64,000 nt of DNA, from NCBI GenBank assembly GCA_963971405.1, contig OZ020484.1:6758001-6822000 (forward strand), in the 5' to 3' direction. Source of the DNA: Psococerastis gibbosa (taxonomy: Eukaryota; Arthropoda; Insecta; Psocodea; Psocidae). The notes under the pieces are model-generated. The model had not been told where the DNA came from. It saw only the letters and a program-made list of their open reading frames with translations, and made no database searches. Below, piece after piece: positions 25,002 to 34,397 of this stretch (its first letter is position 1; the number at the start of each line of letters is the position of its first letter). Both the position numbers and the translations under genes were made by a program.

Positions 25002-25925
25002 TTGATCCAGGCGCGCCCTCTTCAGCTCCATGCAGTATATGTATTGGCCCCTATAGTCTCCATAACTTGCTGCCCATTGAAGGCACCAAATAAATCTTGA
25101 TAACTTAGTTAGGTACTGGTATTACATTAAATTAAAAAACTCAAACCTATTTTGGGGTGATCCAGGAAAATCCTATAATATTTCGCCCCTACTTTATCCA
25201 AATGTTTCCAATGGAAAGCCCCCCTCCTTGGTATAAGTTAATTATAGCCTACTTGAATGTTTAATAATAAATATATAATTATAGTCTACAATGTTAAATT
25301 ATATAGTATTTCTCTCCTCTCGGTATAAATTTTGAATACCGTTATTGCTCTTAAAGGTTGATGTGCCACTCTCAGCATGCGCTTCGGCTTGAAGGGAGGG
25401 GGCATCACAGCTTTGTAATTCATGTTTTACCTACTTTTGATAAATACACGTATTTTCATTCTTTATTATAACAATTTATCTATCCAGAGCTGTTGGGTAC
25501 CGTACAACCTTGTATCGCCCGGAATTTTTCAGTCCGACTCCTTCATTTTGACATTTTCGTCTTCAATTAAGGCACCATTGAGACCCATGTTGTCTCCTGA
25601 GGATTATATGGTCCACGGCGGAAATAGCTACCTGGAAGTGTCCAGCCATCATGTTTTGTCTTTATTCATACCTACTGGAGCGCGGCAAAAGAATCCGTTC
25701 CTAATGACTTTCACTAGCTACTGGACAATTACCCATATACTGTATACATCTTAATATTAGGGTAACTTTCAATAAAGTTATTATTAATTAAATAAGTAGG
25801 TAGGTATACAGGTAGGCCAATTGAGATAGACGGGGTACGAAATACAACTTTAGTTATTCGATACGGATAGTTTAATTTGTGATTAGAACTAGAAGGATCG
25901 TGCCGCATTAAATATACAATTTCCT
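25002..25925. other. Stretch with no supported feature
   Basis: Reading frames of up to 110 codons are present, but they lack family resemblance and splice context. No repeat copy was identified. Confidence 0.45.
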
Positions 25926-25929
25926 TGGC

Positions 25930-26568
25930 CATTCACGAGGGCTCCAAACGGATTCGCGCCAAGCCAAACGACGCGTCCTGTTCCTTTTGGCGTTAGCGCC
26001 ATTTAGAGGGGTCATTCACGACTATACGCTGAACCAGTCGCTCCAAATCTTTCAAATTGTACAGTGTGACGATATGGAAGAGGTACTTTTACACTGTAAA
26101 ATTTGAAAGATTTAGAGCGACTGGTTCAGCGTAGCCGTGAATGACCCCTCTAAATGTCGCTAACGCCAAATGGAACAGGACGCGCCATTTGTTGTTGTTT
26201 CCAACTGCTGAAAGCAACCCTGTCAGCCTGGCAGGGGGAGTGAGCCTGTTTGTTAACTTGAGGCACCCTAAAGGCAGACTCCATCACCTCTCGGGAAAGG
26301 GGAGTTGACTGACAGGGGGGACTTTCTGATTATAGTGGATTCCGGACCACTTGGGGAAAATGGTAAAGTCACACGATTAAATCGGAGGTGACCAGGACTC
26401 GACACGCACGTAAAGTCTCAGCGCGTTATCATGTCCCACCATGTTCCCCTGCCAACGCTGTGCACACTACCAAGTTTGAAACATGTTCTGCTTTCATGGA
26501 ATCAACATGGTAATGCCGTTGGCGACGGTTTGGCTTGGCGCCAGTCCGTTTGGAGCCCTCGTGAATCG
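25930..26568. repeat. Fold-back element with nested inverted repeats
   Basis: Outer arms of about 40 bp (25930-25970, CATTCACGAGGGCTCCAAAC, and 26528-26568, GTTTGGAGCCCTCGTGAATC) enclose an inner palindrome. Its arms of about 97 bp (25971-26067 and 26091-26187, CGCGTCCTGTTCC inverted to GGAACAGGACGCG) are separated by 23 bp. Between the inner palindrome and the right outer arm lies a dispersed repeat (26300-26520). Confidence 0.8.
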
Positions 26569-26585
26569 TGTGTAGGCTACGCTTA

Positions 26586-26785
26586 GGCGGGGTTTCCACC
26601 GACCGGCTAGGCCTAAATACAAAAACGGTGAAGAGGTATCAGACATTCAAGATTTAGGCGGGGTTTCCATCGACCTCGCATTGCAGAATGGAAGTGGCAT
26701 TGACGGAAATGTTTGTTTTACTCTATGCCATAGTTAAAATTGATCAATGATCATAGAGTAAAATCACAAACAAACTAAAATTAAA
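26586..26785. mobile_element. PIF/Harbinger-type MITE, left half
   Basis: Starts GGCGGGGTTTCCACCGACCG after TTA (26583-26585) and proceeds through TTAAAATTGATCAATGATCA to AACTAAAATTAAA. There it is interrupted by a (GTCT)n element. The missing right half is at 33389-33579. Confidence 0.8.
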
Positions 26786-26930
26786 GAACCGGTCCGAGTT
26801 TACTCGAACATGCTTTCAAATTTATCAAAATTAGTAGACAGAGAAAATGAGTAATTTCAAGGTAAATAATTTTCCTATGGTTAAATTTCCGATATCTCGG
26901 GGGGGGGGGGGGGGGGTGTTCGTCTACCTA
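26786..26930 (-). mobile_element. Right end of a (GTCT)n element, interrupted
   Basis: GAACCGGTCCGAGTTTACTC, then ATGCTTTC-AATTTATCAA, the A-rich part, a run of about 17 G near 26900 and a piece matching the inverse of AGGTGGACAAC. It breaks off at about 26930 and resumes at about 32658. Confidence 0.8.
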
Positions 26931-27299
26931 GCTCCCTTGCACCGCGCTAAGCATTGGTTTCCCTATACCTTCTTAAGATATTTCAGAATTTGCATGGCAG
27001 CCGCGGCTCCTAGATAAGCTAAGCACTATTTTAATGAACCATTTATGAACCATTTCCTACTAGATTTTAATGAATTTTGTCATCTTAGAGTGCGGCAGTA
27101 CATCCAGAGGTTAGCTCCTATGCACCGCCGTGGCCGGCCTGGCTCCTGTGAACCAGACAGTGTGCTTCAATTGCTAATAGCAAATTGGCTGTATTGCTGG
27201 CCACAATAGAGCAAATTCAATTTTAGCGCTGTTTTTAAAAAAATAGAAATGGTGTACATGGTATAATCAAATAATTGCACGCAATCAAGACTACCATCA

Positions 27300-27640
27300 G
27301 AATGCAGCTATTGGTCGGAAAAGTGGCCAAGAACAATGAGATTACCCAAAATTATGAATTTTTGGTTTTCACAAACTTCGCTCCAAATTACACTATTCGA
27401 ACATTTTCTTAAATTTCTGGTTCAAAATACTGTTATTGGACGGAAAAAGATGCCAAGAGCGTATCAATTTCCAAATTTCAAGATATTTGTGGTGTTCACT
27501 AATTTCACCCCTAAATGCACAATCGGACAAATTAAATAATTAAATATCAGAATCGATATCTCTCTTACCGGTCGGAAACGTTGTCAAGAACGAGATACTT
27601 TTGGCTTTAATTCCATTATTCGAACATTTTTTTTCAATTT
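27300..27640 (-). repeat. Diverged inverted relatives of the 124-bp minisatellite
   Basis: Two to three decayed units in the opposite orientation to the array at 29925-31615: GGTCGGAAAAGTGGCCAAGA, TTTTTGGTTTTC, CACTATTCGAACATTTTCTT and again CGGACAAATTAA. Matching is imperfect but keeps order and spacing. Confidence 0.6.
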
Positions 27641-28300
27641 CTGGTTCAAGCAGGTCAGTGATTCAACACCAACAGTGGGTCCGCCCCCCCCCCCCCACCC
27701 AAAATTTACCAAAACAGAAAATTGTTCAGATATTTCTTTTAAAAAAATTCCCCTGCTTCCAATTTGTTAATAAAGTTATCGTCTGCAAAATCAAAAACTT
27801 TCTGCCGACAAACTATTTCAGGCCTATCTTTTAAAAAACATTCCCCGGGGTAGACCTCGGGCCCCCCTTGTAAGCTGTAATATTCTTCACATGTAAAATA
27901 TAAACACATAACTGCTATCAAGTTGCGTAAGTGCGTAAATTCCACTATTTTGAACCTATTCTTTTTCTAAATAATTCCCCGGGGGAGACGCGCCTGCCCC
28001 CTTTCTCGTAGTTGGTCTGCTATTCTTCGGCTGAAAACCTAAACATTATTAGAATACGTTTCAAGACGTATATACACCAAAATGTGAAAACTCCACAATT
28101 TCAGGCCTATTTTGTTTCAAAAACCGTTCCGGGGGAGACCTCCGGGCCCCCCTTTGGCCTCCCGACCCGTGGGTGGGAAAATTAAGATCATGCCTCTAAT
28201 TAGGAGATGCGTAAACCCATGAGAACGGCTTTCCTCTTTTCTACTGTTTTACGAAAATACGGTGGGGGGGGGGGGGAACACCACCCCATTCGAAAACCTA
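27640..28300. repeat. Decayed tandem blocks with GGGGGAGACC and C-runs
   Basis: Blocks of TTTCAGGCCTAT...AAAAAACATTCCCCGGGG(T)AGACCTCGGGCCCCCC recur two or three times. The same type of block makes a clearer array at 60830-61180. Homopolymers of C (27685-27696) and G (28262-28275) are included. Confidence 0.5.
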
Positions 28301-28565
28301 TCGCAAGCGGGCAAACTTTATGTATTGATGTGCCATGAAAATTGGACCCCCAAAAAAAAAATTCTGAACAGCGGCCCCTAAACATCATGGTTTCGTTCAA
28401 ATTTACACCCTTATTTATTTATTTATATTTTTCAGGCTTCAAATTTCTTCCTTTACCTATGCCGATTGACATCCAAGCATATAACATCTATAACGGTTAT
28501 TGTTAATGTGAGCCTAATTCTTGTCTCAATATTTCAGAACCATTTTTGTCAGGGAGGATTTTGTC

Positions 28566-28765
28566 AGGACATGTAGATTAGTGGTGCGAACTCGGACTTT
28601 CAGCCGCAAGGTTGTTAGTTCGAGTCCCACACATGATGCATTTTTTGGCCATGCTTCGGAGGGCTTGTAAAGCAGGCAGGCCCGGGCTTTCCTAGTTGAG
28701 TGTGAGAGAAGGTTTTATAGTTCTATAACTCCACTAGGTTGACATAATACTGCAATAGAATAAAA
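28566..28765 (+). repeat. tRNA-like SINE copy
   Basis: GACATGTAGATTAGTGGTGC, GTTAGTTCGAGTCCCACA, GCAGGCAGGCCCGGGCTTTC, tail ACTGCAATAGAATAAAA. More diverged than most copies. Confidence 0.75.
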
Positions 28766-29261
28766 GTAATTATTTCAATTTTCGCATATATTTATTTTAT
28801 AGGCCTATAGACTATGTATTTTGTAAGTGCATTTTTTTTCAATTTAAATACCTTCATAGGCTAAGTTAGATAAGCAAAAGTTTCTAGTTGGCAATATAAT
28901 TGCTGAATTCAGAATCATGAACATATATTTACATCAGCAGCAGTTAGGCATGATTCATAGGAGCTGCGTGCCCACCTACAAAGCAGGCAGCCAAATGGCT
29001 ACCAACGCAGATTTTGGAACTGATAAGGGCAGTAGGCCTACTCATCATGGTTCTAGTTCACACTTCACTATTAGGCCTATTTGTTGCAACAGTTTTGCCT
29101 GTATTTCCTTTGCCAATATTATTGAATTTAACATTGTTATGTAGGTAATGCGTTTTAAACCCCTCACTATGTCTTTCCTATTTTTCACACAAGAAATCCC
29201 CTGGTGGCATGTAGCCATGTGTAATAAATTGTAATTGGCATGTGAAGCTGATGCGAAGTCA

Positions 29262-29580
29262 GGGCATGTAGTATAGGGTAGTGGTACAGACTCCACCCGA
29301 AAGGTTGTTGGTTCGAGTCCCACACTTGCTACATGTTCAGGCCATGCTTCGGAGGGCATGTAAAGCAGGTGGTCCCGAGTCTTCCTAGTTGAGTGTAAGA
29401 GAGGGCTGTATAGCCCTAACTCCGCTAGTTTGAATGAAGAACCAGTGGAAGTTCGCTTTCATTTCGACCACGGCCCATCAACCCGGATACTACTAGTTTC
29501 TCATTCGACTCCGGCCGTGAAAGCCTTTGCTGTTACATTTTCCGCTAGGTTGGCTTACTAATAGAACAAAAAGTCAATAA
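29262..29580 (+). repeat. tRNA-like SINE copy split by an ACGGCC-type repeat
   Basis: The SINE runs 29262-29428 up to CTCCGCTAG, is broken by about 115 bp (29430-29540, with CGACCACGGCCC and CTCCGGCCGTGAAAGCC), and resumes with CCGCTAGGTTGGCTTACTAA at 29543. CCGCTAG is present on both sides, which would suit a 7-bp target duplication. Confidence 0.75.
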
Positions 29581-29924
29581 AAAAGCTTCCGGCCCCACTC
29601 CATCATTTGAAAGTAAGATTAGATTAATAGGAATAATGATACAATGTATCGTACCATGAATGAGTGGTTCCCGCTCAAAATGGGCATGCGTGAAGCGCAA
29701 CTCGGGCATCCCCAAAGCCCATTTTATGTGACAAAATCAAATTTTACAGAAAATATCCATTTTTTAGCTGTTTCATGATTAAAGTTATGCAACTATGTCA
29801 TAACATTACATACGCATTAGAATGAATGATGGAAACGGTGTCAGAAAATACATTAGTACTGTTTAGCATACTTTGGATACTATGGAATTGGGGTTCACCC
29901 TAGTACAAAACATAACTTACTTGG

Positions 29925-31615
29925 AACGAGGCGATTAGGGGGAAAAGAAAACTAAAAGCATCCTTGTGGGCAATTTCTTGGCTCTTAGTCACATTTCCGA
30001 CTGCTCTCCGAAGAATAAATTGAAGGAATTTTTCGAATTGTGTAATTAGGGGCGAAGTTAGAGAAATCCAAAAATTTTAGTTATGGGCAATTTCTATAAT
30101 CTTGGCCACTTTTCCGATCAAACACTGCTCCCTGAAGCATACATTGAAGAAAGTTTTCGAATTGTGTAATTAGGGGTGAAGTTAGAGAAAACCAAAAATT
30201 TTAGTTTTGGGCAATTTGTCGGCCCTTGGCCACTTTTCCGACCAAACACTGCTCTCTGGAGCATATATTGAAGAAATTTTTCTAATTATGTAATTAGGGG
30301 TGAAGTTAGAGAAAACCAAAAATTTTAGTTTTGGGCAATTTGTCGGCCCTTGGCCACTTTTCCGACCAAACACTGCTCCCTGAAGCATATATTGAAGAAA
30401 GTTTTCGAATTGTGTGATTAGGGGTGAAGTTAGAGAAAACCAAAAATTTTAGTTTTGGGCAATTTGTCGGCCCTTGGCCACTTTTCCGACCAAACACTGC
30501 TCCCTGAAGCATATATTGAAGAAATTTTTCTAATTATGTAATTAGGGGTGAAGTTGGAGAAAACCAAAAATTTTAATTTGGGGCAATTTGTCGGCTCTTG
30601 ACCACTTTTCCGACCAATCACTGCTCTCTGAAGCATATATTGAAGAAATATTTCTAATTATGTAATTAGGGGTGAAGAAAGAGAATTCCAAAAATTTTAG
30701 TTTTGGGCAATTTCTATAATCTTGGCCACTTTTCCGACCAAACACTGCTCCCTGAAGCATATATTGAAGAAAGTTTTCGAATTGTGTAATTAGGGGTGAA
30801 GTTAGAGAAAACCAAAAATTTTAGTTTTGGGCAATTTGTCGGCCCTTGGCCACTTTTCCGACCAAACACTGCTCTCTGGAGCATATATTGAAGAAATTTT
30901 TCGAATTGTGTAATTAGGGGTGAAGTTAGAGAAAACCAAAAATTTTAGTTTTGGGCAATTTGTCGGCCCTTGGCCACTTTTCCGACCAAACACTGCTCTC
31001 TGGAGCATATATTGAAGAAAATTTTCTAATTATGTAATTATGGGTGATGTTGGAGAAAACCAAAAATTTTAATTTGGGGCAATTTGTCGGCTCTTGACCA
31101 CTTTTCCGACCAATCACTGCTCTCTGAAGCATATGTTGAAGAAATATTTCTAATTATGTAATTAGGGGTGAAGAAAGAGAAATCAAAAAAATTTCGTTTT
31201 GGGCAATTTCTCGGCCCTTGGCTACTTTTCCGACCAAACACTGCTCCCTGAAGCATATATTGAAGAAAGTTTTCGAATTGTGTAATTAGGGGTGAAGTTG
31301 GAGAAAACCAAAAATTTTAATTTGGGGCAATTTGTCGGCTCTTGACCACTTTTCCGACCAATCACTGCTCTCTGAAGCATATATTGAAGAAATATTTCTA
31401 ATTATGTAATTAGGGGTGAAGAAAGAGAAATCAAAAAAGTTTCGTTTTGGGCAATTTTCGGCCCTTGGCTACTTCTCCGACCAAACACTGCTCTCTGGAG
31501 CATATATTGAAGAAAGTTTTCGAATTGTGCAATTAGGGGTGAAGTTAGAGAAAACCAAAAATTTTAGTTTTGGGCAATTTTTGGGCCACTTTTCCGACAA
31601 ATAACAGTACCATGA
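29925..31615. repeat. 124-bp minisatellite, about 13.5 units
   Basis: Unit landmarks: AATTAGGGGTGAAG, AAACCAAAAATTTTAG, TTGGGCAATTTGTCGGCCC, CCACTTTTCCGACCAA and CTGAAGCATATATTGAAGAA. The GGGG landmark recurs near 30045, 30170, 30294, 30418, 30541, 30664, 30790, 30914, 31038, 31161, 31287, 31411 and 31531, steps of 120-126 bp. The 68-codon open frames inside are by-products of the repeat, since 124 is not a multiple of three and each frame ends in the next unit. Confidence 0.93.
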
Positions 31616-31619
31616 AGTT

Positions 31620-32380
31620 TTGTTGAAAATGTTTGTAATCACATCACGTTCCAATTTTTCTTATGCTTATATTTAATGAAACAATACTACAGAGTGTGTA
31701 ATCAAGGGAGCTGCAATTTCTTAATTTTTGACAATTATTTGACTCTTTTAGTGCCGGTAGGCTACTATTTTTAGTTGGTGTTTAATTTTTCATTTCATGT
31801 GAGGGGCTGCAACCCAGTTGACCCAGTAAGCCTGTCATGGCTGGGGTCGTACAGTAGCTATGAGTTCCTCATTTGTCATGACAACCATGAAGAGTTTTAC
31901 ATCATAGTAATAAGTAAGAGTATTAAGTGTTGATTCAGCATGTAAAATATTCAATTTAGCACATTATCGGTAGAAGTTGTTCAGTTAAATGCGACCGGGC
32001 CGTGAAGAGAATAAAAATACTTAAAAACGCCGCGCCGTGGCATGTCTAGACCCCATGATCCACGCACTACTAGGTCTATTACGGTCCGCAACATGCCCGA
32101 CATCAGCGTTTTTCCCTTCTGATAAGGGAACGGTACCCATTTCAGGGATGAGTGGACCCTGGTGGATCCGTTGCTGCATGTTTGAAAATTAAGGGTCTTG
32201 AGGAAAAATCTATAAATTGATTTAGTAGTAAAATACAATGAGACGGATCATATCAAATCAATTGATGTTAAAGTACAGTGCTTTCACCATTTAAAAAAAA
32301 GCGGAAACTGCTGTAAAGTACAGCAAAAGGCCTTCATAATTGCAGCAAAATAATAAAAGGTGCCTGTTTCAATAACTTCA
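31620..32380. other. Stretch with no supported feature
   Basis: Between two tandem arrays; no copy of a known family in this window. It belongs to the 5.7-kb segment inserted in a (GTCT)n element. Confidence 0.4.
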
Positions 32381-32610
32381 GCTCCTATGAACCAAAAAGG
32401 TGGCTGTCCATAGGATCTGCGGCTCCTTTGCACCACAGGGCAGCTCCTATGAACTTGCGCAGCTCTTATGCATCAAAAGGTGGGGCGTGCCTAAATGTCC
32501 ATGGGAGCTGCAGCTCCAATGAACCAAAAGTTAGCTCCTATGCACCTGTCCATAGGAGCTGCCAGCTCCTATGAACCAAAAGTTAGCTCCTATGCACCTT
32601 TGAGGTTTTT
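32380..32610. repeat. Short minisatellite of AGCTCCTATG units
   Basis: The motif AGCTCCTATGAACCAAAAG, sometimes in the form GTTAGCTCCTATGCACC, recurs six to eight times. It is mixed with its inverse CATAGGAGCT, so the array is rich in short hairpins. One stray unit (GTTAGCTCCTATGCACC) lies at about 27111. Confidence 0.75.
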
Positions 32611-32657
32611 TTCCTCTGGATCGTAAGATGTATGGTTCAAGGAGCCCCGCACGCGTA

Positions 32658-33388
32658 AAGTTGTCCACCTGACGTCACTCGTCACTGGTGGTGAGGTAAA
32701 TTCTAGATTGGTCAGACCAACACATCAGCACTCAGCAATACTGGTAGGGCACGCAATGCATCTGAGCGTGAATTTTCTATCATTTTTTCAAAAACATTTT
32801 TTTGTACAAAACCAATTACTTTTTTGGGAAAGCAACCTGTCCGGTTTCGTTTTAACAACTAAAACATACCTGAAGGTAGAAATCATCGACAGAAAAGTGT
32901 CGCAGAAAAATTATTTTTTAGTCATTTTTCATTAAAATTTAGTCATTTTTATTTTTTTACCCCCAGAAGCAAACTTTCAAGGGGCAAGCGACCCCCCGCA
33001 TTTTATCAACATTAACAACAACTACAATATATGTGAATTTAAAAGAAATCGTTGGAGCCGTTTTTTGGAAATAATTTTTTTAGACGTTTTTTTGAAGTTT
33101 TTTGAAAATAAAATCCCCCCAAATTGAGTTAGCCCAAAATAAAATAAACGGTCCCGAGGTATGATTTTTGTGAACCTACATGCCGAATTTCATCAAAATC
33201 GACCGAGTAGTTTGCCCAGAAATCGACGCACAGACAGACAGGCAGACAGACAGACAGACAGACATTTCGTAAAAACCACTTTTTTGGGTTCCTGGGACCT
33301 TAAAACATATAAATCCGTTGAAATCTCGGAATCGAAAATTTCGACCGTCACAAAGCTTTCCTTATACTACGTATATATTGGAAAGCAA
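32658..33388 (-). mobile_element. (GTCT)n element, left and central part of the interrupted copy
   Basis: Resumes with GTTGTCCACCTGACGTCAC. It then has the inverse of the central blocks, CCGAGTAGTTTGCCCAGAAA, (GACA)n at about 33230-33263 and the left hairpin (CTTTCCTTATACTACGTATA). It ends at GGAAAGC(AA), directly joined to the right half of the PIF-type MITE. Confidence 0.82.
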
Positions 33389-33579
33389 AAATGGCGTCAT
33401 CGGATATGTTAATTACAAACATTTTAATAGATTTCTATAAAAAGAAAAACAAACATTTCCGTCAATGTCATTGGCATTCTGTAATGCGAGGTCGGTGGAA
33501 ACACCTCCTAAGTCTCGAATATCTGTTACCACGTCACCGTATTTGTATTTAGCCCTAGTCGGTCGGTGGAAACCGCGCC
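33389..33579. mobile_element. PIF/Harbinger-type MITE, right half
   Basis: Begins AATGGCGTCATCGGATATG and ends GGTCGGTGGAAACCGCGCC followed by TTA (33580-33582), matching the TTA before the left half at 26586. Joined to 26586-26785 it restores a normal MITE of about 390 bp. Confidence 0.82.
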
Positions 33580-33627
33580 TTAATCAACCTAACTCCATAG
33601 TATTATAATAGTTAGACTTATTTATTG

Positions 33628-33765
33628 CTTTCCAATTTATGCGTAGTATAAGGAAAGCTTTGTGATGGTCAAAATTTTTGATTCCGAGATTTCAACGGAT
33701 TCACGTTTTGAGGTCCCAGGAACCAAAAAAAGTGTTTTTACGAAATGTCTGCCTGTCCCCAAAGT
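33628..33765 (+). mobile_element. (GTCT)n element, left-end fragment
   Basis: TTGCTTTCCAATTTATGCGT through the left hairpin to ACGAAATGTCTGCCTGTC, then ends abruptly. Confidence 0.75.
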
Positions 33766-34109
33766 TGAGTTATTACAGGATTATTACTCAGAGAGTTGAG
33801 CTTGAGATAGATCTAAAGATCTTGGGACCATTTGAGCAGTGTAATTATTGTGATCACACCAGTGTATCCCAATCATTCTTACTATGCCCAATGCCAATTA
33901 ATTAAATAAATAAATAAATGATGATTTTTTTTGTTATATTATTACGAGGCCTATATAGCTAGCGGAGTTAACTGTTGCAAAACAACAGCTTGACCTTGGT
34001 TGCAAATACATTCATGTCCTCCAATGGCGAGTCAATCAAACGACCTGGTCGATGTATGAAGGTACCCCAGGTACCCCGAAAACAGTCACAGGGCTGGGCA
34101 GTGGCCAAC

Positions 34110-34225
34110 GAAGTTGAGTTAACCCAAAATAGAAAAAAATGGAGATATGAGATTTTATGACTTTCCAACATTTCGACCATATCAAAGCTTACTTCATACT
34201 AATGTATAAATAGGAAAGAACTGAT
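34110..34225 (-). repeat. (GTCT)n element, short inverted fragment
   Basis: GTTGAGTTAACCCAAAATAG, TTTCGACCATATCAAAGCTT and a decayed left hairpin. Ends about 140 bp upstream of the first exon of the secreted-protein gene. Confidence 0.6.
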
Positions 34226-34229
34226 AATG

Positions 34230-34367
34230 ACAATATTCTGAAGGCTCAACAGCCGGAAGCTGTGTGCTTAAGCAAAGGCAGTGAGTTAGGTACCTACTGT
34301 GGTCACGTGGTAAATCGTACCTACATGGCTCCGGCTTCATCATTTGCTTCCAAACGTGCTACCAAGA
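34230..34367 (+). promoter_or_regulatory. Putative promoter and 5' UTR of the secreted-protein gene
   Basis: The only non-repeat stretch next to the proposed first exon. It has an E-box CACGTG at 34304-34309. An upstream ATG at 34325 opens a 19-codon frame whose stop (34379-34381) lies just past the main ATG at 34368, so if transcribed it would be an overlapping uORF. No TATA box was seen and the start of transcription cannot be placed. Confidence 0.35.
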
Positions 34368-34397
34368 ATGGCCGTCTATAGCTTCCTCATTGTATTG
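34368..34397 (+). CDS. Secreted-protein gene, exon 1 (first 10 codons)
   Basis: ATG in good context (AAGAATGG), then MAVYSFLIVL, ending in phase 0 at donor GTAAGTACAG. Too short for ORF callers. Its hydrophobic run joins without a gap to LACLFATHATP of exon 2. A (GTCT)n element starts 39 bp past the donor. Confidence 0.65.

Noticed and set aside
25422-25754. 110-codon plus-strand frame
   Set aside because: No recognised motif, no clear splice sites, and composition like the surrounding AT-rich DNA; not enough to call a gene.
30182-31256. A series of 68-72 codon frames with nearly the same protein on the minus strand
   Set aside because: They repeat every 124 bp as part of the minisatellite, each running into the next unit, with no splice or start context.
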